NCBI GenBank assembly: GCA_963576565.1
Contig: OY755042.1
Location: 11,324,262-11,388,261 of the forward strand
Source of the DNA: Aspidapion aeneum
Lineage: Eukaryota; Arthropoda; Insecta; Coleoptera; Brentidae
Length of the DNA: 64,000 nucleotides
Reading direction: 5' to 3'
Positions within the stretch are counted from its first letter, which is position 1; every line of letters begins with the position of its first letter. Position numbers and translations under genes: made by a program. The notes below the pieces were generated by a model. It searched no databases and was not told where the DNA came from. It worked only from the letters and a program-made list of their open reading frames with translations. This document shows, piece after piece, positions 1-10,457 of the stretch.

Positions 1-430
1 GGAAGACTGATAGGAACTATAATAAAAATACCAAAATTTTCCTTTCCTCCCCAACAAATGTAAAGTTATGTAAAATTAAAATTGCGTACTTCCAGGAACA
101 CTAGAGAGCTGAGCTTTAGAAGGCTGAAGGAACTATGATAAAACCATAGGAAAATATTAAAAAAGCTCAAAATTTTAAATAAGGCATTGCAAAAGTTTTG
201 AAAAATATTCCGCATATTTTTTCACTTTAAAACTTAAATATTATCCAAATCCTTAAAAGGGAGTGAAATCATAACAAAAACATTTCATGTAAAAAGAAGC
301 CAAGTACGTGTATTTCGTAAAAAGAATTAAGATAATAGTAAAGCCAAGTTCTCCAATACAATTTTCAAAATTAAAGGTTCTTACTAGTTTGGAACAGCTT
401 ATATTTTAATTGTGTAAACTTTGACTTTTA
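1..430 (-). repeat. Dispersed repeat with ~140-bp units, left-truncated by the window
   Basis: Two diverged units (GATAGGAACTATAATAAAA at the start, then again near 120-145) lead into a block with AAGCCAAGTACGTG and TTCTTACTAGTTTGG. The same material recurs, mostly in the opposite orientation, at 41917-42890, so this is a dispersed family. No coding potential is visible. The left end lies outside the window. Confidence 0.75.
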
Positions 431-439
431 TAATAATAA

Positions 440-1241
440 AATCTACATTTTTAACATGATGCAATGTTTTCTTTCTAAAAGAAAAATAAATATTTTTATT
501 TAAATTTTATGTTTGAAGTATTTTTTAAAAGCTTTCCAACAATCTAATATATTATCCAATATTGTCACCCATAATAGAGATATTTCGATTTTTCTACATA
601 TATACCGTTTGTCCACTGATGAAGTCACCTGTCTAAGAAAAAAAAAGGACAATATTTTTAGAATGTTTTAAAATTAAACGCGTTGCCCGTGAAATTAGAC
701 TTTTACTGTACATGATTTTTGTTTGAATTTAACCGGTGGTTTGGGGCAAAATGGGGTTTTTTCATGGGGGCTAAACGGGGTATCTTGTAATATCTAGTAA
801 CCTATACCGCATTTTGTCCCAAAAAAAAGTTATTGGTATTATCACTGAAAGTTATATTTTATGTTGTCTTTGCAAAAAATTCTTTATAAATTATGTAAAT
901 ACTAAATTTAATTATTATAAATGTATTTTTTATTACAACTTTTTATTTTTTAAATAAGTATTTTAATCTTGGTTAGTATTTGAATAAATAAAACTTGTTT
1001 TACAAAAATATTGATTCTACATTGCACAACCGCCACTCCCGTTTTGCCACATATAGGTATGCGGGGCAAAATGGGGCAACCACTTTTTACAAAAATTAAA
1101 ATAAAAGTATGATAAAGTTCTAAATCGCTTAAATTGAAAATCCAGCCAACTTTATTTCAAATGACGAACGCAATGGTGATTATTTAATAGAAGAAATAAG
1201 CCTATAAAAAGAAACCCCAGATTGCCGCCCTTTCCCCTATA
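440..1241. other. AT-rich stretch without a recognisable gene
   Basis: No convincing ORF. The motif GGGGCAAAATGGGG occurs twice in direct orientation (about 743 and 1059). It resembles the G-rich subterminal motifs of pogo-like transposons, so a decayed element is possible, but no terminal repeats could be paired. Confidence 0.5.
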
Positions 1242-1883
1242 CAGTGAAACCTCTCCTTGCGGACACCTCTAATAAGCGGACACTCCCTTTAAGCGGACAA
1301 ATTTGTTGGAACCAAGCTTTTCCCTATTTCATTACCTGTAAAATGCACTCCTATAACCGGACACTCTAATAGCCGGACGCGGACAATTTTTATTGGTAAA
1401 AAAATTATGAAACCTCCCTTTGCCGGACGCGAACCTCTGACAACGGGACGGAGCGTTGCATCTCATGGCCATAAATATTATGTAGTATGTTGGCAACAAC
1501 GCATTCTGCACAATGGGAATTACTTCTTTTCGTTTTAATGCGGAGACTAAATACTTTTCTCGTATATACAACATATTTTATTCGGCGGGACTGTATGTTT
1601 AATTTTTATTGTTCAGTTGGTTAGTGATAGATCTCTGTGAAGTGGCGCCTAGTAAAAAACTTCTTAGTTTACGTGATAAAGTGGAAGTTGTTAACGTTTC
1701 GGAGAAGGAACATCTATCAGCACAAAAGATCGCTGAAAAATTTAATATCAGAAAAACTCAAGCAGCAGAAATTGTTAATAAATATATATTAAAATTTCGC
1801 AGTTCTCTCTCATAAGCGGACACCTCCAATAAGCGGACAAAATCGATGGAACCGTGAGTGGCCGCTTATAGGAGGTTTCACTG
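1242..1883 (+). mobile_element. Tigger/pogo-type non-autonomous DNA transposon
   Basis: The left end CAGTGAAACCTCTCC matches, inverted, the right end GAGGTTTCACTG, and both sides are flanked by TA, the duplication of the Tc1/mariner/pogo superfamily. AAGCGGACA-type motifs repeat near both ends, as in Tigger elements. At 642 bp it is far shorter than an autonomous pogo/Tigger (about 2-3 kb). It keeps only the N-terminal DNA-binding part of the transposase and has lost the DDE domain. Confidence 0.88.
1642..1782 (+). pseudogene. Transposase remnant: CENP-B N-terminal helix-turn-helix
   Basis: An uninterrupted frame of about 47 codons reads KKLLSLRDKVEVVN, then LSAQKIAEKFNIRKTQ. This is the pattern of the CENP-B/jerky/Tigger N-terminal DNA-binding domain: LSLKEKVEVI, a short turn, then LAEKFGVGKTQ. 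Expected helix residues are present and no stop interrupts it. The residue where Tigger proteins usually start is GTG here. An open upstream ATG at 1609 adds 11 unrelated residues. After about 1782 the frame runs straight into the right terminal region, so the second HTH and catalytic domain are deleted. It is most likely dead transposase. A small DNA-binding product that competes with full-length transposase is conceivable but not shown. Confidence 0.75.
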
Positions 1884-1885
1884 TA

Positions 1886-2367
1886 CATGGTCAAGCATGG
1901 TGTAAAATTTCAAACTGGTAATCGGAAGTAAAATATTTTTATAATAAATTAATGTACTATAACGGTAAAAGTGTCACTCTTGCAAAATAAAGAAGGCCCT
2001 GGTTAATTATTACAGACCCTTAAGTCTGTGACATTTCTAAACAAGTTAAAAGAAAAAAAAGTTTTCGACAGTAAAACTGAGCTTAAACTTATAAGATAAA
2101 CTGAAATAGGTCGTTATTATTTCAGGCACGCGTCGCTTTATCGACACACTGCTGCACGGGTTTTGTGGTTTTTACTGCTACACTGCTGTCATGAAATATT
2201 AATATTATAGATAGAGAATAAAATGAAGCTTTTCATATCATATTTTTGATTTAAATATGGTGGCTACAGAAATTGTACTGGTTTGAAGTTTCATGATTAT
2301 GTTGCAAAAATTTTGCGCGCTGTGGCGGCGTTGATTTTGAAAATAGTATAGACGTCGTGGATTTCAT
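1886..2367. other. Stretch with no assignable feature
   Basis: AT-rich, with no supported ORF, RNA gene or paired terminal repeat. It separates the Tigger MITE from a TGTC element. Confidence 0.4.
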
Positions 2368-3089
2368 TAAAAAATACTCTGCCAATATATGGGCCCCTAA
2401 GCTCACACTAGGTACTATAGTTATAGTGTACGTGTGAGCTAATATAACTAAAAACTAAAATATATTTTATTCAACTCCAGACTAAATTACCTTTTGTTTG
2501 ATACCACACAAGCCATGTTTTGACTTAAACTCAAATTTTTGAAATCTACCCCCACCCCTAAAAAAAACAAAAACTATATGTATTTTGTTAAACTCTGGAC
2601 TCAATTACCTTTCGTTTGATATCACACACGCCATATTTTCACTTAAACTCTAATTTTTGAAATATACCCCCACCCTTTTTTTAAAATAAATCAAAATGTA
2701 TTTTGCTTAACTCCAGACTTAATTACCTTTCGTTTGATATCACACACGCCATATTTTCACATAAACTCTAATTTTTGAAATCTACCCCCACCCTTTTATT
2801 CGGTTTGTGTTCGGTGGATTTTGTTCATTTTTAAATGGGACCATCTCGACCCAAGACCCAGCCTAGGTACCAAATTTCATTAAAATCGGCCAAGCGGTTT
2901 TTAAGTTATGTGCGTTGGTCGTTACAGACAGACAGACAGACAGACAGACGGAGCAACAAAAAAGTTTCAAAATCATCTGAAACGCAAAGATATATAAAAA
3001 ATTTTGAAATCGGAGCAACTTTTTTTTTCTCGAAAAAATTAGGATCACCATAGCTCACACTACTATAGTATAGTATATGTGTTAGCTAA
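2368..3089 (-). mobile_element. Hairpin-ended TGTC element, copy A
   Basis: In minus orientation the order is: hairpin TAGCTCACAC...GTGTTAGCTA; AATTTTTTCGAGAAAAAAA; CTTTGCGTTTCAGATGATTTTG; a short TGTC run; AACGACCAACGCACATAACT; GATTTTAATGAAATTTGGTA; three tandem ~110-bp modules with GGGTGGGGGTAGAT and CAAACGAAAGGTAATT; a second TAGCTCACAC hairpin; and the tail TTGGCAGAGTATTTT. Six copies in this window share this architecture. There is no coding sequence. The TGTC-seeding core resembles the (GTCY)n elements called mini-me, or Helentron-associated elements, in insects, but the assignment is unproven. Confidence 0.85.
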
Positions 3090-3105
3090 TATTTTACCTA
3101 CTCGC

Positions 3106-3133
3106 GTGCGGTAAAGTAATTACTTTACCGCAC
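3106..3133. repeat. Perfect 28-bp palindrome, GTGCGGTAAAGT type
   Basis: GTGCGGTAAAGTAA is followed at once by its exact inverse. Related palindromes recur at 3911-3935 and 7295-7320, and half-sites occur near 3138-3150. Confidence 0.85.
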
Positions 3134-3136
3134 ACT

Positions 3137-3517
3137 GTGCGGTACAGTTACTTTTCCTACGAGCGTGCACAATTTTTCGTTTGGAAAGATGTACTTTTCC
3201 GCACGATTTTACTTTTCCGTACACTTTTTTCCGCCCGTCCAAAATGCAAGAAGCCTCCTGTTCACAATCGTTTACAAATGAAAACTCGTCCTCCTAAACA
3301 CAAGTTTCAGTTTCAAGAAGTACTGCTGTACCGATGCTACCAGAAGCACCGAAGGAAGAATCCTGTAATGTGTTACAGTAATTCTCAGCAGCAAACTGAT
3401 CAATGCATTTCTGTAGTGGCCCGAACACCAACCAATCAAGATGTTGCGGCATCTGCTTTATTGCAGCATGCAACAAACACAAAGTGCACTTTCAATTTCA
3501 ATATTTACTATCGTTAA
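3137..3517 (+). CDS. Unrecognised 126-codon ORF inside repeat DNA
   Basis: The frame opens in the GTGCGG repeat and runs 126 codons, ending NTKCTFNFNIYYR. Residues from about 38 on are basic and then Gln/Thr-rich, with no family motif that I recognise. The first ~35 codons are translated repeat, so if any of it is real coding it is the second half, perhaps an exon of a decayed transposon gene. Codon use does not stand out from the surroundings. Length alone gives weak support; it may be spurious. Confidence 0.15.
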   Translation: MRYSYFSYERAQFFVWKDVLFRTILLFRTLFSARPKCKKPPVHNRLQMKTRPPKHKFQFQEVLLYRCYQKHRRKNPVMCYSNSQQQTDQCISVVARTPTNQDVAASALLQHATNTKCTFNFNIYYR

Positions 3518-3812
3518 CTTTTTCGTTATTGTTAATTAAATGTTGTTTACATAAAGTTTCTTAGTAATATAATATCATGATAAAAAAATCCTGTTTCATT
3601 ATTTTTCCGTGCATAAAAAAATCGTGTGAAAAAGTAAAAAAATCGTGCAAAAAAGTTTTTTATTTTGTTAAAAATGAAGATATTTAGGACTAATTAAATG
3701 ATTTATGCAACTATTCTATCTTATATATCATTTTCTAGCATTATTATAAAATCTTTGCGAATTAAAACATGTTTTTTTTGGTAAAGAAGATGGACAAATA
3801 CACTCGTAGAAA

Positions 3813-3905
3813 AAACATTGTACCTAACTCTTTCGGAAACTATCTTTTCCGCCCTTGACGGCTTGTACCACTTTCCGCACATATTAGATAAATAACTATT
3901 ACCTT
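3813..3905 (+). repeat. GTGCGG repeat unit, copy 1
   Basis: The block runs from ATTGTACCTAAC through TTTTACCGCCCTTGACGG-like sequence to CCGCACATATTAG and AAATAACTATTA. It recurs as a direct repeat at 7233-7345, on the other side of the 3.15-kb element. Together with the preceding ACTCGTAG/ACTCATAG similarity, this suggests an old tandem repeat of about 260 bp into which the element jumped. Confidence 0.7.
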
Positions 3906-3910
3906 ACACT

Positions 3911-3935
3911 GTGCGGTAAAGTTACTTTACCGCAC
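3911..3935. repeat. 25-bp GTGCGGTAAAGT palindrome
   Basis: GTGCGGTAAAGT, one central T, then the inverse. It is the same palindrome family as 3106-3133 and 7295-7320. Confidence 0.8.
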
Positions 3936-5347
3936 GCGCACCACTAAGAAACCTTAGCATCGCGTCAATAAGACAGCTTCAATATTTGTTTACATTTCAA
4001 TTCCATCTACTTTGATGTGTTTATTTATAAATTACATTCAATTTTTTGACAAAAAAAGATACTCATAGGTAGGGTTGCCAACTCCCACTGGAGCCAATGG
4101 AGGACATTTTTATATGATCTCACAATTAAAAAAAAAATCTAGTGCTCGTTCCTTAAAATAAAGCTCTATACGTATAAACATTATATAAAAATTACTAGGT
4201 AGGTACGTATATATATTGGTATGTATTTTTTAAATTAAAAAAACATCTTTTTCAAAACACATTTATTAAATAACAGGTACATATATATGAAACATCAACA
4301 CAAACACCAAACAAATTTTCTTGGGAGGTGAAACTTAAAAAAGGAGATACAAGTGGTTTATTCTGTAGTTTCAAAACAGTGTGTGCTTGGTTTATACAGA
4401 TAAAAATTAATCAGGAGCTTAAATATCATATTATTTTTTTACAATAATGGGTAAAATAACTACTTTTGAGGGCTCAAAATTAATGTTTTTGATCATGATG
4501 CCTAATTTTTTTTGCCTGCGGCGAGTACCTTTATGTCATTGTTTTGCTTCATTTTTGCAAATGACCACGAGCCGCCACTGAGACTCATTTTAAAGTAAAA
4601 ATTAAAATAAAAATATTTTACTGTTGAAACAGCCCAATCAAAATTAATAGTTATTTAAAAAACAAGTTTTAAAAATGAATTTATTTATATGGGCGAGACA
4701 GTTTGGTGGGCCGAGCCTTAGCGAGGTCCTAAATTCGAGCGAGTTGTGAAAAAAATTTTCATGCAATATACAGCGTGTGCAAAACTTTTGCACTTGCTCT
4801 GTGAAAAACGCCGTTTTCAGTGAAAAACTTCATTATCGGAGGTAGTTTTTTAATAAATGTTGAACACTGTTTTTGTAGAAAATTCTATTTTAATATGTAC
4901 TTTTGTTTTATTTTTATGCAGGGGTTATGTATATAAAAATTAAAATACCTATTTTGCTATTTAGACAGCCAATATAATAAACAAATATCAATATTTAAAA
5001 AAAAAACACAATTTGTAAGTTTTTTTGAATTAAAAGATAAATGGCTTTTTAAAGTTGATTGGATTGCTTAAAAATCTTAAAATGGTTAAAAAAACTGAAA
5101 AAAATAATCAAGTTCTATACCAAAACAACAACAAAGATCATATGATGTGATGTTGCACATCTGTTTTCAGATAAAAAAAAAAAAAAGTTAAAAGTTGTCC
5201 AACTTTTTATTTTATAGAATCAACTATTATTTTTATCTGTATATATAGTGTATAAAGTCAGCATAAACTAATGCAGCATAAGCAGAAGTGCTAGATTTCA
5301 AGAATATAAAAAAAAAACAGTAAATTGAGGCATTTGGGGCAATCATC

Positions 5348-6325
5348 TTAAAGGCCGCTTGACATGGTACATGACGCACTGCAAATATTTGCAAGCAAAA
5401 AATGTCGGTCAAATTGTTGCCTACAAAAAATCTTCTTTTCGATTGACATTGTGCATGGCCATGCATGGATTCCCCAGAATTTAGGTAAAAATTCCCCAGT
5501 TTGCATGCAAAAAAATGGCCACCACAAAGTGGCGAATAAAATTAAATGAAATCAAATCAATTCATGTTGCTTTTACAAACAAAAATATAAATCACATACA
5601 AATAACAATTAACAACATTCCCGTACCATATTCAAACCAGGCAAAATATCTCGGTATAACACTTGATGCCTAATTGCGCTGGAAAGCACATGTTAAGAAA
5701 AAAAAGAAGAACTTGAGATAAGGTATAGAAAAATGAACTGGCTAATTGGAAGGAAGTCCAATTTAACAATTCATAATAAGTTACTGCTTTATAGACAAAT
5801 ACTGAAACCAGTATGGACATATGGTATTCAACTATGGGGTTGTGCTAAAGAGAGTAACATTCTAGTTTTACAGAGATTTCAAGTATTAAGAAACATTGTG
5901 AATGCACCTTGGTACGTTCGAAATAGTGACCTTCATCGAGATCTAAAAATCGAAACTATAGCAGAGACTATAAAAAAGTACGCAAAAAGCCATGAAGATA
6001 GACTTCATCGGCATGTGAATGTGGAAGCAATTCAGCTTCTAGACAATACTATGCTAGTTCGAAGACTAAAAAGAGTGAAGCCGTTTGAGCTAGTAAACTA
6101 AGTGAATTATATAAAACAAAATAATGCTACAAACACAACACAATTGTGAGTTACAGACTAAACAAAGCGGGGAGAACTGTTGAGTGAACCCTAAAAATGG
6201 CACCGGGCCGATAAAAATGGATTGCCTGCAATAATCAGCTGGATTTGTACTATGCATGCACCTGGGCAAAATTTCATACATTTGCCTGCAAATGTTATTG
6301 TCATGCACCATGTCAAGCGGCCTTA
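5348..6325 (-). mobile_element. GGCCGCTTGACATGG MITE split by a LINE
   Basis: The ends AAGGCCGCTTGACATGG and CCATGTCAAGCGGCCTT are inverted. The left half (5348-5487) matches the right half of the intact copy at 6556-6827, and the right half (6193-6325) matches that copy's left half, so this is one element in reverse orientation. Inside each end are GCAAATATTTGC and TGCATGGCCATGCA palindromes. About 700 bp of Jockey LINE interrupts the middle. Confidence 0.8.
5528..6101 (+). pseudogene. Jockey-like LINE ORF2, C-terminal fragment
   Basis: The C-terminal end of a Jockey-clade reverse transcriptase protein. The upstream part reads QAKYLGITLD, then a stop and a frameshift. The long open part (5733-6101) has LLYRQILKPVWTYGIQLWG and IVNAPWYVRNSDLHRDLKI, hallmark segments of the connection region after the RT fingers and palm of Jockey elements. 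The RT catalytic box and the endonuclease are absent, so the copy is 5'-truncated. At least one stop plus a frame change near 5670-5735 make it non-functional. It sits inside a MITE, which sits inside the 4071-7222 transposon. Confidence 0.9.
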
Positions 6326-6552
6326 AGTGACTGTTTACTTACCTTACTACTATCCCCAAGAGTAAAGAGAACACATATTAAATACTTAGTAAAAGAAACC
6401 AAAACTTGGAGGCAAACATAGGGTACAAATTCTGCGATCTTCTATGCGCGATCGTCTGTGCCCTTTCTGTGCCGGACTGACCACAGAACACTTGACTGAC
6501 CTTCGCTTTGCCGCGGGAGACGTGACGAAAACTTACGAATGATGCCGCCGTT

Positions 6553-6962
6553 GCTTAAGGCCGCTTGACATGGTGCATGACAATAAAATTTGCAGGCAAA
6601 TGCATGAAATTTTGCCCAGGTGCATGCGCAGTACAAATCCAGCTGATTGTTGCAGACAATCCATTTTTATCGGTCCGGTGCCATTTTTACCTAGATTCTG
6701 GGGAATCAATGCATGGCCATGCACAATGTCAAACGAAAAGAAGATTTTTTGCAGGCAACAATTTGACCGAATTTTTTGCTTGCAAATATTTGCAGCGCGT
6801 CATGCACCATGTCAAGCGGCCTTTACCTAGATTCTGGGGAATCAATGCATGGCCATGCACAATGTCAAACGAAAAGAACATTTTTTGCAGGCAACAATTT
6901 GACCGAAATTTTTTGCTTGCAAATATTTGCAGCGCGTCATGCACCATGTCAAGCGGCCTTTA
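6553..6962 (+). mobile_element. GGCCGCTTGACATGG MITE with an extra tandem right end
   Basis: A complete ~270-bp copy (6556-6827) begins AAGGCCGCTTGACATGG and ends CCATGTCAAGCGGCCTTT. A second copy of its right end, from CCTAGATTCTGGGG to CCATGTCAAGCGGCC, follows directly (6828-6962). The ORFs across it are translations of the repeat. Confidence 0.8.
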
Positions 6963-7232
6963 GGGCTGTTTTTACAGACGTTCCTCAGGCTTGGTTTATT
7001 TATTTCTTAAATGTGTTATTTTATATGGATGACAGAGAAAAATGGGGAACAACTATGAATTCGGGTCATTTCTCATGTCTTTTTATCACGTTATTTTTGA
7101 TTTAAGCACATACTTTTGATAAAGGAGGACAAATGGCGTCCTCCACAGGGTCTGTGGAGGACGGAGGACATTTTGCCTCAAAGGAGGACTGTCCTTCTGG
7201 CTGGAGGACGGTTGGCAACCCTACTCATAGGT

Positions 7233-7345
7233 AAAATGTTGTACCTAACACGTGCGGAAAGTGTTTTTACCGCCCTTGACGGAACTGCCGTCGCGTGCGG
7301 TAAAGGATTACTTTCCGCACTTGTTAGGTAAATAACTATTAATAC
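7233..7345 (+). repeat. GTGCGG repeat unit, copy 2
   Basis: Direct repeat of 3813-3905, from GTTGTACCTAAC to AAATAACTATTA, containing the palindrome at 7295-7320. It lies immediately after the right target duplication of the 3.15-kb element. Confidence 0.7.
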
Positions 7346-7960
7346 TACATTTTAAGTAAATGAAATTTTAGCCGGTACGGTTCGGTTCGGTTACGTGTAA
7401 TCAGAAATTTATAAAAATGCATGCATCGTTTAAAATTAATACCGGTGGTTTTACATAAACAAAATATATTTTTATTTTCAGAAATTAGTATATGAACTTT
7501 ATTCGATGCCGATACATAATAATATAGCCCGTGGATTTATACTTATATAGCCCGTTGACTTCATTAAAAAATATTTCAAACGCTGCTACCAATTTGATAT
7601 TTGTTCTTGTACAATTTATCGGGTTCTTATTTATTCGGGTGGTCTCGGTACTATGGTTCAGTACTTGCACAAATGTTACTTATTTTTACCAATTAAATAT
7701 TTCTCTTTTATCGTTGTAGTTCAAGCTGATTCCTTATTTTGAAACCTTGAATCCTTAGTATTTTAAATGAACACCAATATCCTGATTCCGATATGACTGG
7801 TTTTAATTAGAGGCTAAAGGAGTGTAACATGAATAATCTCGATAATTAACGAAGCAGCAGTGTCAGTTAGTCAGTGCATGTGACTTATCCTTCTTGAAAC
7901 TTGACCCATTAAATGCATATACGAGGTGTGACAATAAAATTATAAGACTGGTGTAAAAAA
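7346..7960. other. AT-rich stretch, no gene seen
   Basis: No supported coding or RNA feature. It contains a short GGTTCGGTTCGGTT run near 7379-7392. The phrase GACTTCATTAAAAAATA near 7557 resembles the outer flank of copy A, so part of it may be old element flank. Confidence 0.4.
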
Positions 7961-8987
7961 TCTACTACTACTATGTTGGTTTAGAACGTTTTTGTACGTT
8001 TTTGTCCGACGCCTATTCTCCACCTCCTTCGATCCTGACAGTCATCTTCTGTCAGATTTTTTTGACTCATTGATCTTTGTATTGACTGTTGCCATTCTAG
8101 TTTTGGACGCCCTCTTTTTCTGCGCCCTATTGGTTGCTATTCTAGGACCTGCTTTGGTAATCTTTCGTCGTTCATCCGTTGTACATGGCCGTACCATATC
8201 AGTTGCCTTTTAGTGATGTCATCCGTTATGCTTCCCTCGATTCCCATTCTTTCTTTTATGATCTCATTTCTTATGTGATCTATTTTAGATATTCTCATTG
8301 ATCTTCTTATTGCATCCATTTCGACACCTTCCATTTTTGTTTTGTATTTTTCTGTTACGCGACAAGTCTCTATTCCATACAACAGCGTGCTTTTCACCAT
8401 TGTTTCATATATGTTCAATTTTACATTCTTTTTTATTTCTCTGCTCCATAAAATACTGTTAAGACATCCATTAACCTTTTTTGCTTTTGCTATTCTTTTT
8501 TCCAATTCTTTACAGTCTGTTCCTGTCTTATCAAAGGTGACACCCAAGTATACATATTCATTGCATGGAGATATTGTTTGTCCATTTTCTAGTAACTCAC
8601 TGGATTCGTTTCCAATACATAAGCACTGTGTCTTGTCCACGTTCACTGTTAATCCCCACTTTTGGTATTCTTGTTAACTTTCTCATCATATACTCCATGT
8701 CTTCTTTATCAATAGCCACAATTACTTGGTCGTCAGCAAACTGTAGTGTGTATATGGTAAATCGGTCGTTAAGTTGTATTCCCATGCCGTGCACTTTACG
8801 TTTCCATTTTTTTAGAGCTACTGCGATATATATTTTAAAGAGTTGGAGAGATACAACATCCCTGCCTTTTGTTACCAGGAATTCTTTTGAAAGTCGATTT
8901 CCAATTTTAATTTTAGATTTTGACCCTTTGTATAGTTCTTTTATCGCTTTTATGTATGTATGATTGATATTAGTTTGCTCTAACACT
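7961..8987 (-). pseudogene. RTE-like non-LTR retrotransposon, 3' part
   Basis: Minus-strand RT remnant in two frames. The 5' part (8987-8597) keeps KAIKELYKGSKSKIK, a damaged catalytic-region lead and TLQFADDQVIVAIDKED, in which FADD is the RT active-site box. A frameshift near 8640 leads to VDKTQCLCIGNE, YLGVTFDKTG, STLLYGIETCRVTEKYK and LIWYGHVQRMNDERLPKQVL, then GRRKRGRPKLEWQ near the end. The WYGHVQRM...GRRKRGRPK ending and the short trinucleotide 3' tail (TAGTAGTAG in its sense) fit RTE-type elements. The endonuclease and the first part of RT are missing. Two further copies lie at 22865 and 33150. Confidence 0.88.
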
Positions 8988-8997
8988 GTCCATAACC

Positions 8998-9132
8998 CGA
9001 GACCCCATGAGTCCGTATTTTATGCTATTTTATGTTTGTATTCATAAAATATGTGGAAAATATTCAAAAAAACCTTAGCTTCGGGGGGGGCCCGGGCCCC
9101 TCAGCCCCCCCCCCCCCGTATCTACGCCACTG
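8998..9132 (-). mobile_element. Partial hAT-type MITE
   Basis: The right end GTATCTACGCCACTG, preceded by long G and C runs and CTTAGCTTCGGGG, matches the complete MITE at 26029-26196. The left part is lost against the RTE remnant. Confidence 0.7.
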
Positions 9133-9164
9133 GCTTCACTTAATATATGAACCGTCATGGATCC

Positions 9165-9422
9165 ATTATTATTTTATATATCTTTGCGTTTCAGATGATT
9201 CCAAACTTTTTTGTCGCGCCATCTGTCTGTCTGGCTGCCTTTAACGACCGACGCACATAACTAAAAAGGTACTTGCCTGATTTAAATGAAATTTGGTACG
9301 TAGATTGGGTTTTGTCTTTAAATTAAAAATGAATAAAATCCACCGGATATAACCCACAAAAAAAGGGTGGGGGTAGAATCGTGTGAGCTTAGGTGCCCAT
9401 AAATTGGCAGAGTATTTTTAAA
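9165..9422 (+). mobile_element. Hairpin-ended TGTC element, copy B (internally deleted)
   Basis: It keeps CTTTGCGTTTCAGATGATT, a short TGTC run, TTTAAATGAAATTTGGTA, AAATCCACCGGA, one GGGTGGGGGTAGA and the tail GTGAGCTTAGGTGCCCAT...TTGGCAGAGTATTTT. The 5' hairpin and the tandem ~110-bp modules are gone. Confidence 0.8.
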
Positions 9423-9424
9423 AC

Positions 9425-10450
9425 AATCCGATTCAAGTAATTGTAGGTCTTAGGTCGTTTGAGTAAAAATGTGTCTGAATCCTTACAAAAACTGTAAGTT
9501 AATTTTAAATCAGCGGAGATTGGATTGGGCCAATCAACAAATGACGTAAAAAGATTTGCACGGTGAATACTAATTAGAGAGTTTTTAAATAATATTTCGT
9601 TTGCTGTTAATTAAATAATTTGTTTATTTTGAACAGTTTTTGGCCCAATAAACATCCTTTTGAAATATTTCTATGGTAGGCTTGTGCACTGAGATAAAAA
9701 AGAATCTCGAAAAACACTGTTAATTCTAATTAATTCTATGGAAAGTTTTCTTCTGGTGCCTCGTGGCGCTCACTATAGTATAGTAGTAGTGTGAGCTAAA
9801 AAGATCAATTATCAACTTAGTCAAACTTGTACAAAATACGACCAATAAGTTGTCTCTGAATATTGCGTACTAGGCAAGGCTCGGTTCGGTTCGGTTCGGT
9901 TCGGTTCATTCAACACTCTATATGGGTCATATAAGGCACAAGAAACCAAAAAATTAGTGTGTCTTTTAGTCCCTGACACTACGCCACTGACGCCGACATT
10001 TGATAAAAAAATAGCATACAGTTTTGGCGAATTCTGTTTTTTTTTCTCAAAAAATTTACATTTTTATAGGCAAGATCATCCTTAAATTAACGCTAATCTT
10101 ATTCAATTTTCACCCACTACATTCATGATCTCTATTATTGTAAGCTTAAATTGTATTCTATGCTTAATGAATGAACACTATTACACTTGCAAATCATTAC
10201 ATTTATAAACGATTTCAAAATTTGTGGGATGTGATGTAAGATGAAGTTATGGCTGTAAAGGTCTTTAAAATCGTAAAATAAGATACTGGATGTTATGACG
10301 ATAACGTATCATATTGAAGTGAGTGCCAGATTTGACATCGTTTTTTATTCCTTACTTAAGAAATTGAAGTCTTGTGGAGCCATGGACCACAAAGATTAAA
10401 ATTAAGAATAAAACGTATTTAAAAAATTAGTTTTTATTAAAAATCTTGTT
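9425..10450. other. Intergenic stretch with small repeat fragments
   Basis: No gene recognised. A stranded TGTC-element hairpin (GCTCACTATAG...GTGTGAGCTAA) lies at about 9767-9797, a fragment of the MITE at 59880-60135 (TCTGAATATTGCGTACTA) near 9855-9872, and a (GGTTC)n run at about 9879-9908. Confidence 0.5.
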
Positions 10451-10457
10451 TTTTAGA

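Larger units (their letters stand above)
4071..7222. mobile_element. 3.15-kb DNA transposon with 10-bp target duplication (Mutator-like by duplication length)
   Basis: The ends AGGGTTGCCAAC and GTTGGCAACCCT are exact inverted repeats, flanked on both sides by ACTCATAGGT (4061-4070 and 7223-7232). A 9-10-bp duplication is typical of Mutator-like elements, but no transposase was recognised, so the superfamily is inferred. GGAGGAC motifs cluster just inside both ends, especially 7123-7210. The interior holds a MITE carrying a Jockey LINE (5348-6325) and a second MITE pair (6553-6962). The stretch 4080-5345 is AT-rich with no recognisable gene. Confidence 0.8.

Noticed and set aside
6533..6963. 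Several 60-130-codon ORFs on both strands
   Set aside because: Shadows of palindromic MITE ends; frames are symmetrical and repeat-derived.
3813..7345. LTR retrotransposon bounded by the ~110-bp direct repeats
   Set aside because: The interior has its own inverted ends and exact 10-bp duplication, and no gag/pol traces; the direct repeats are an older tandem array.
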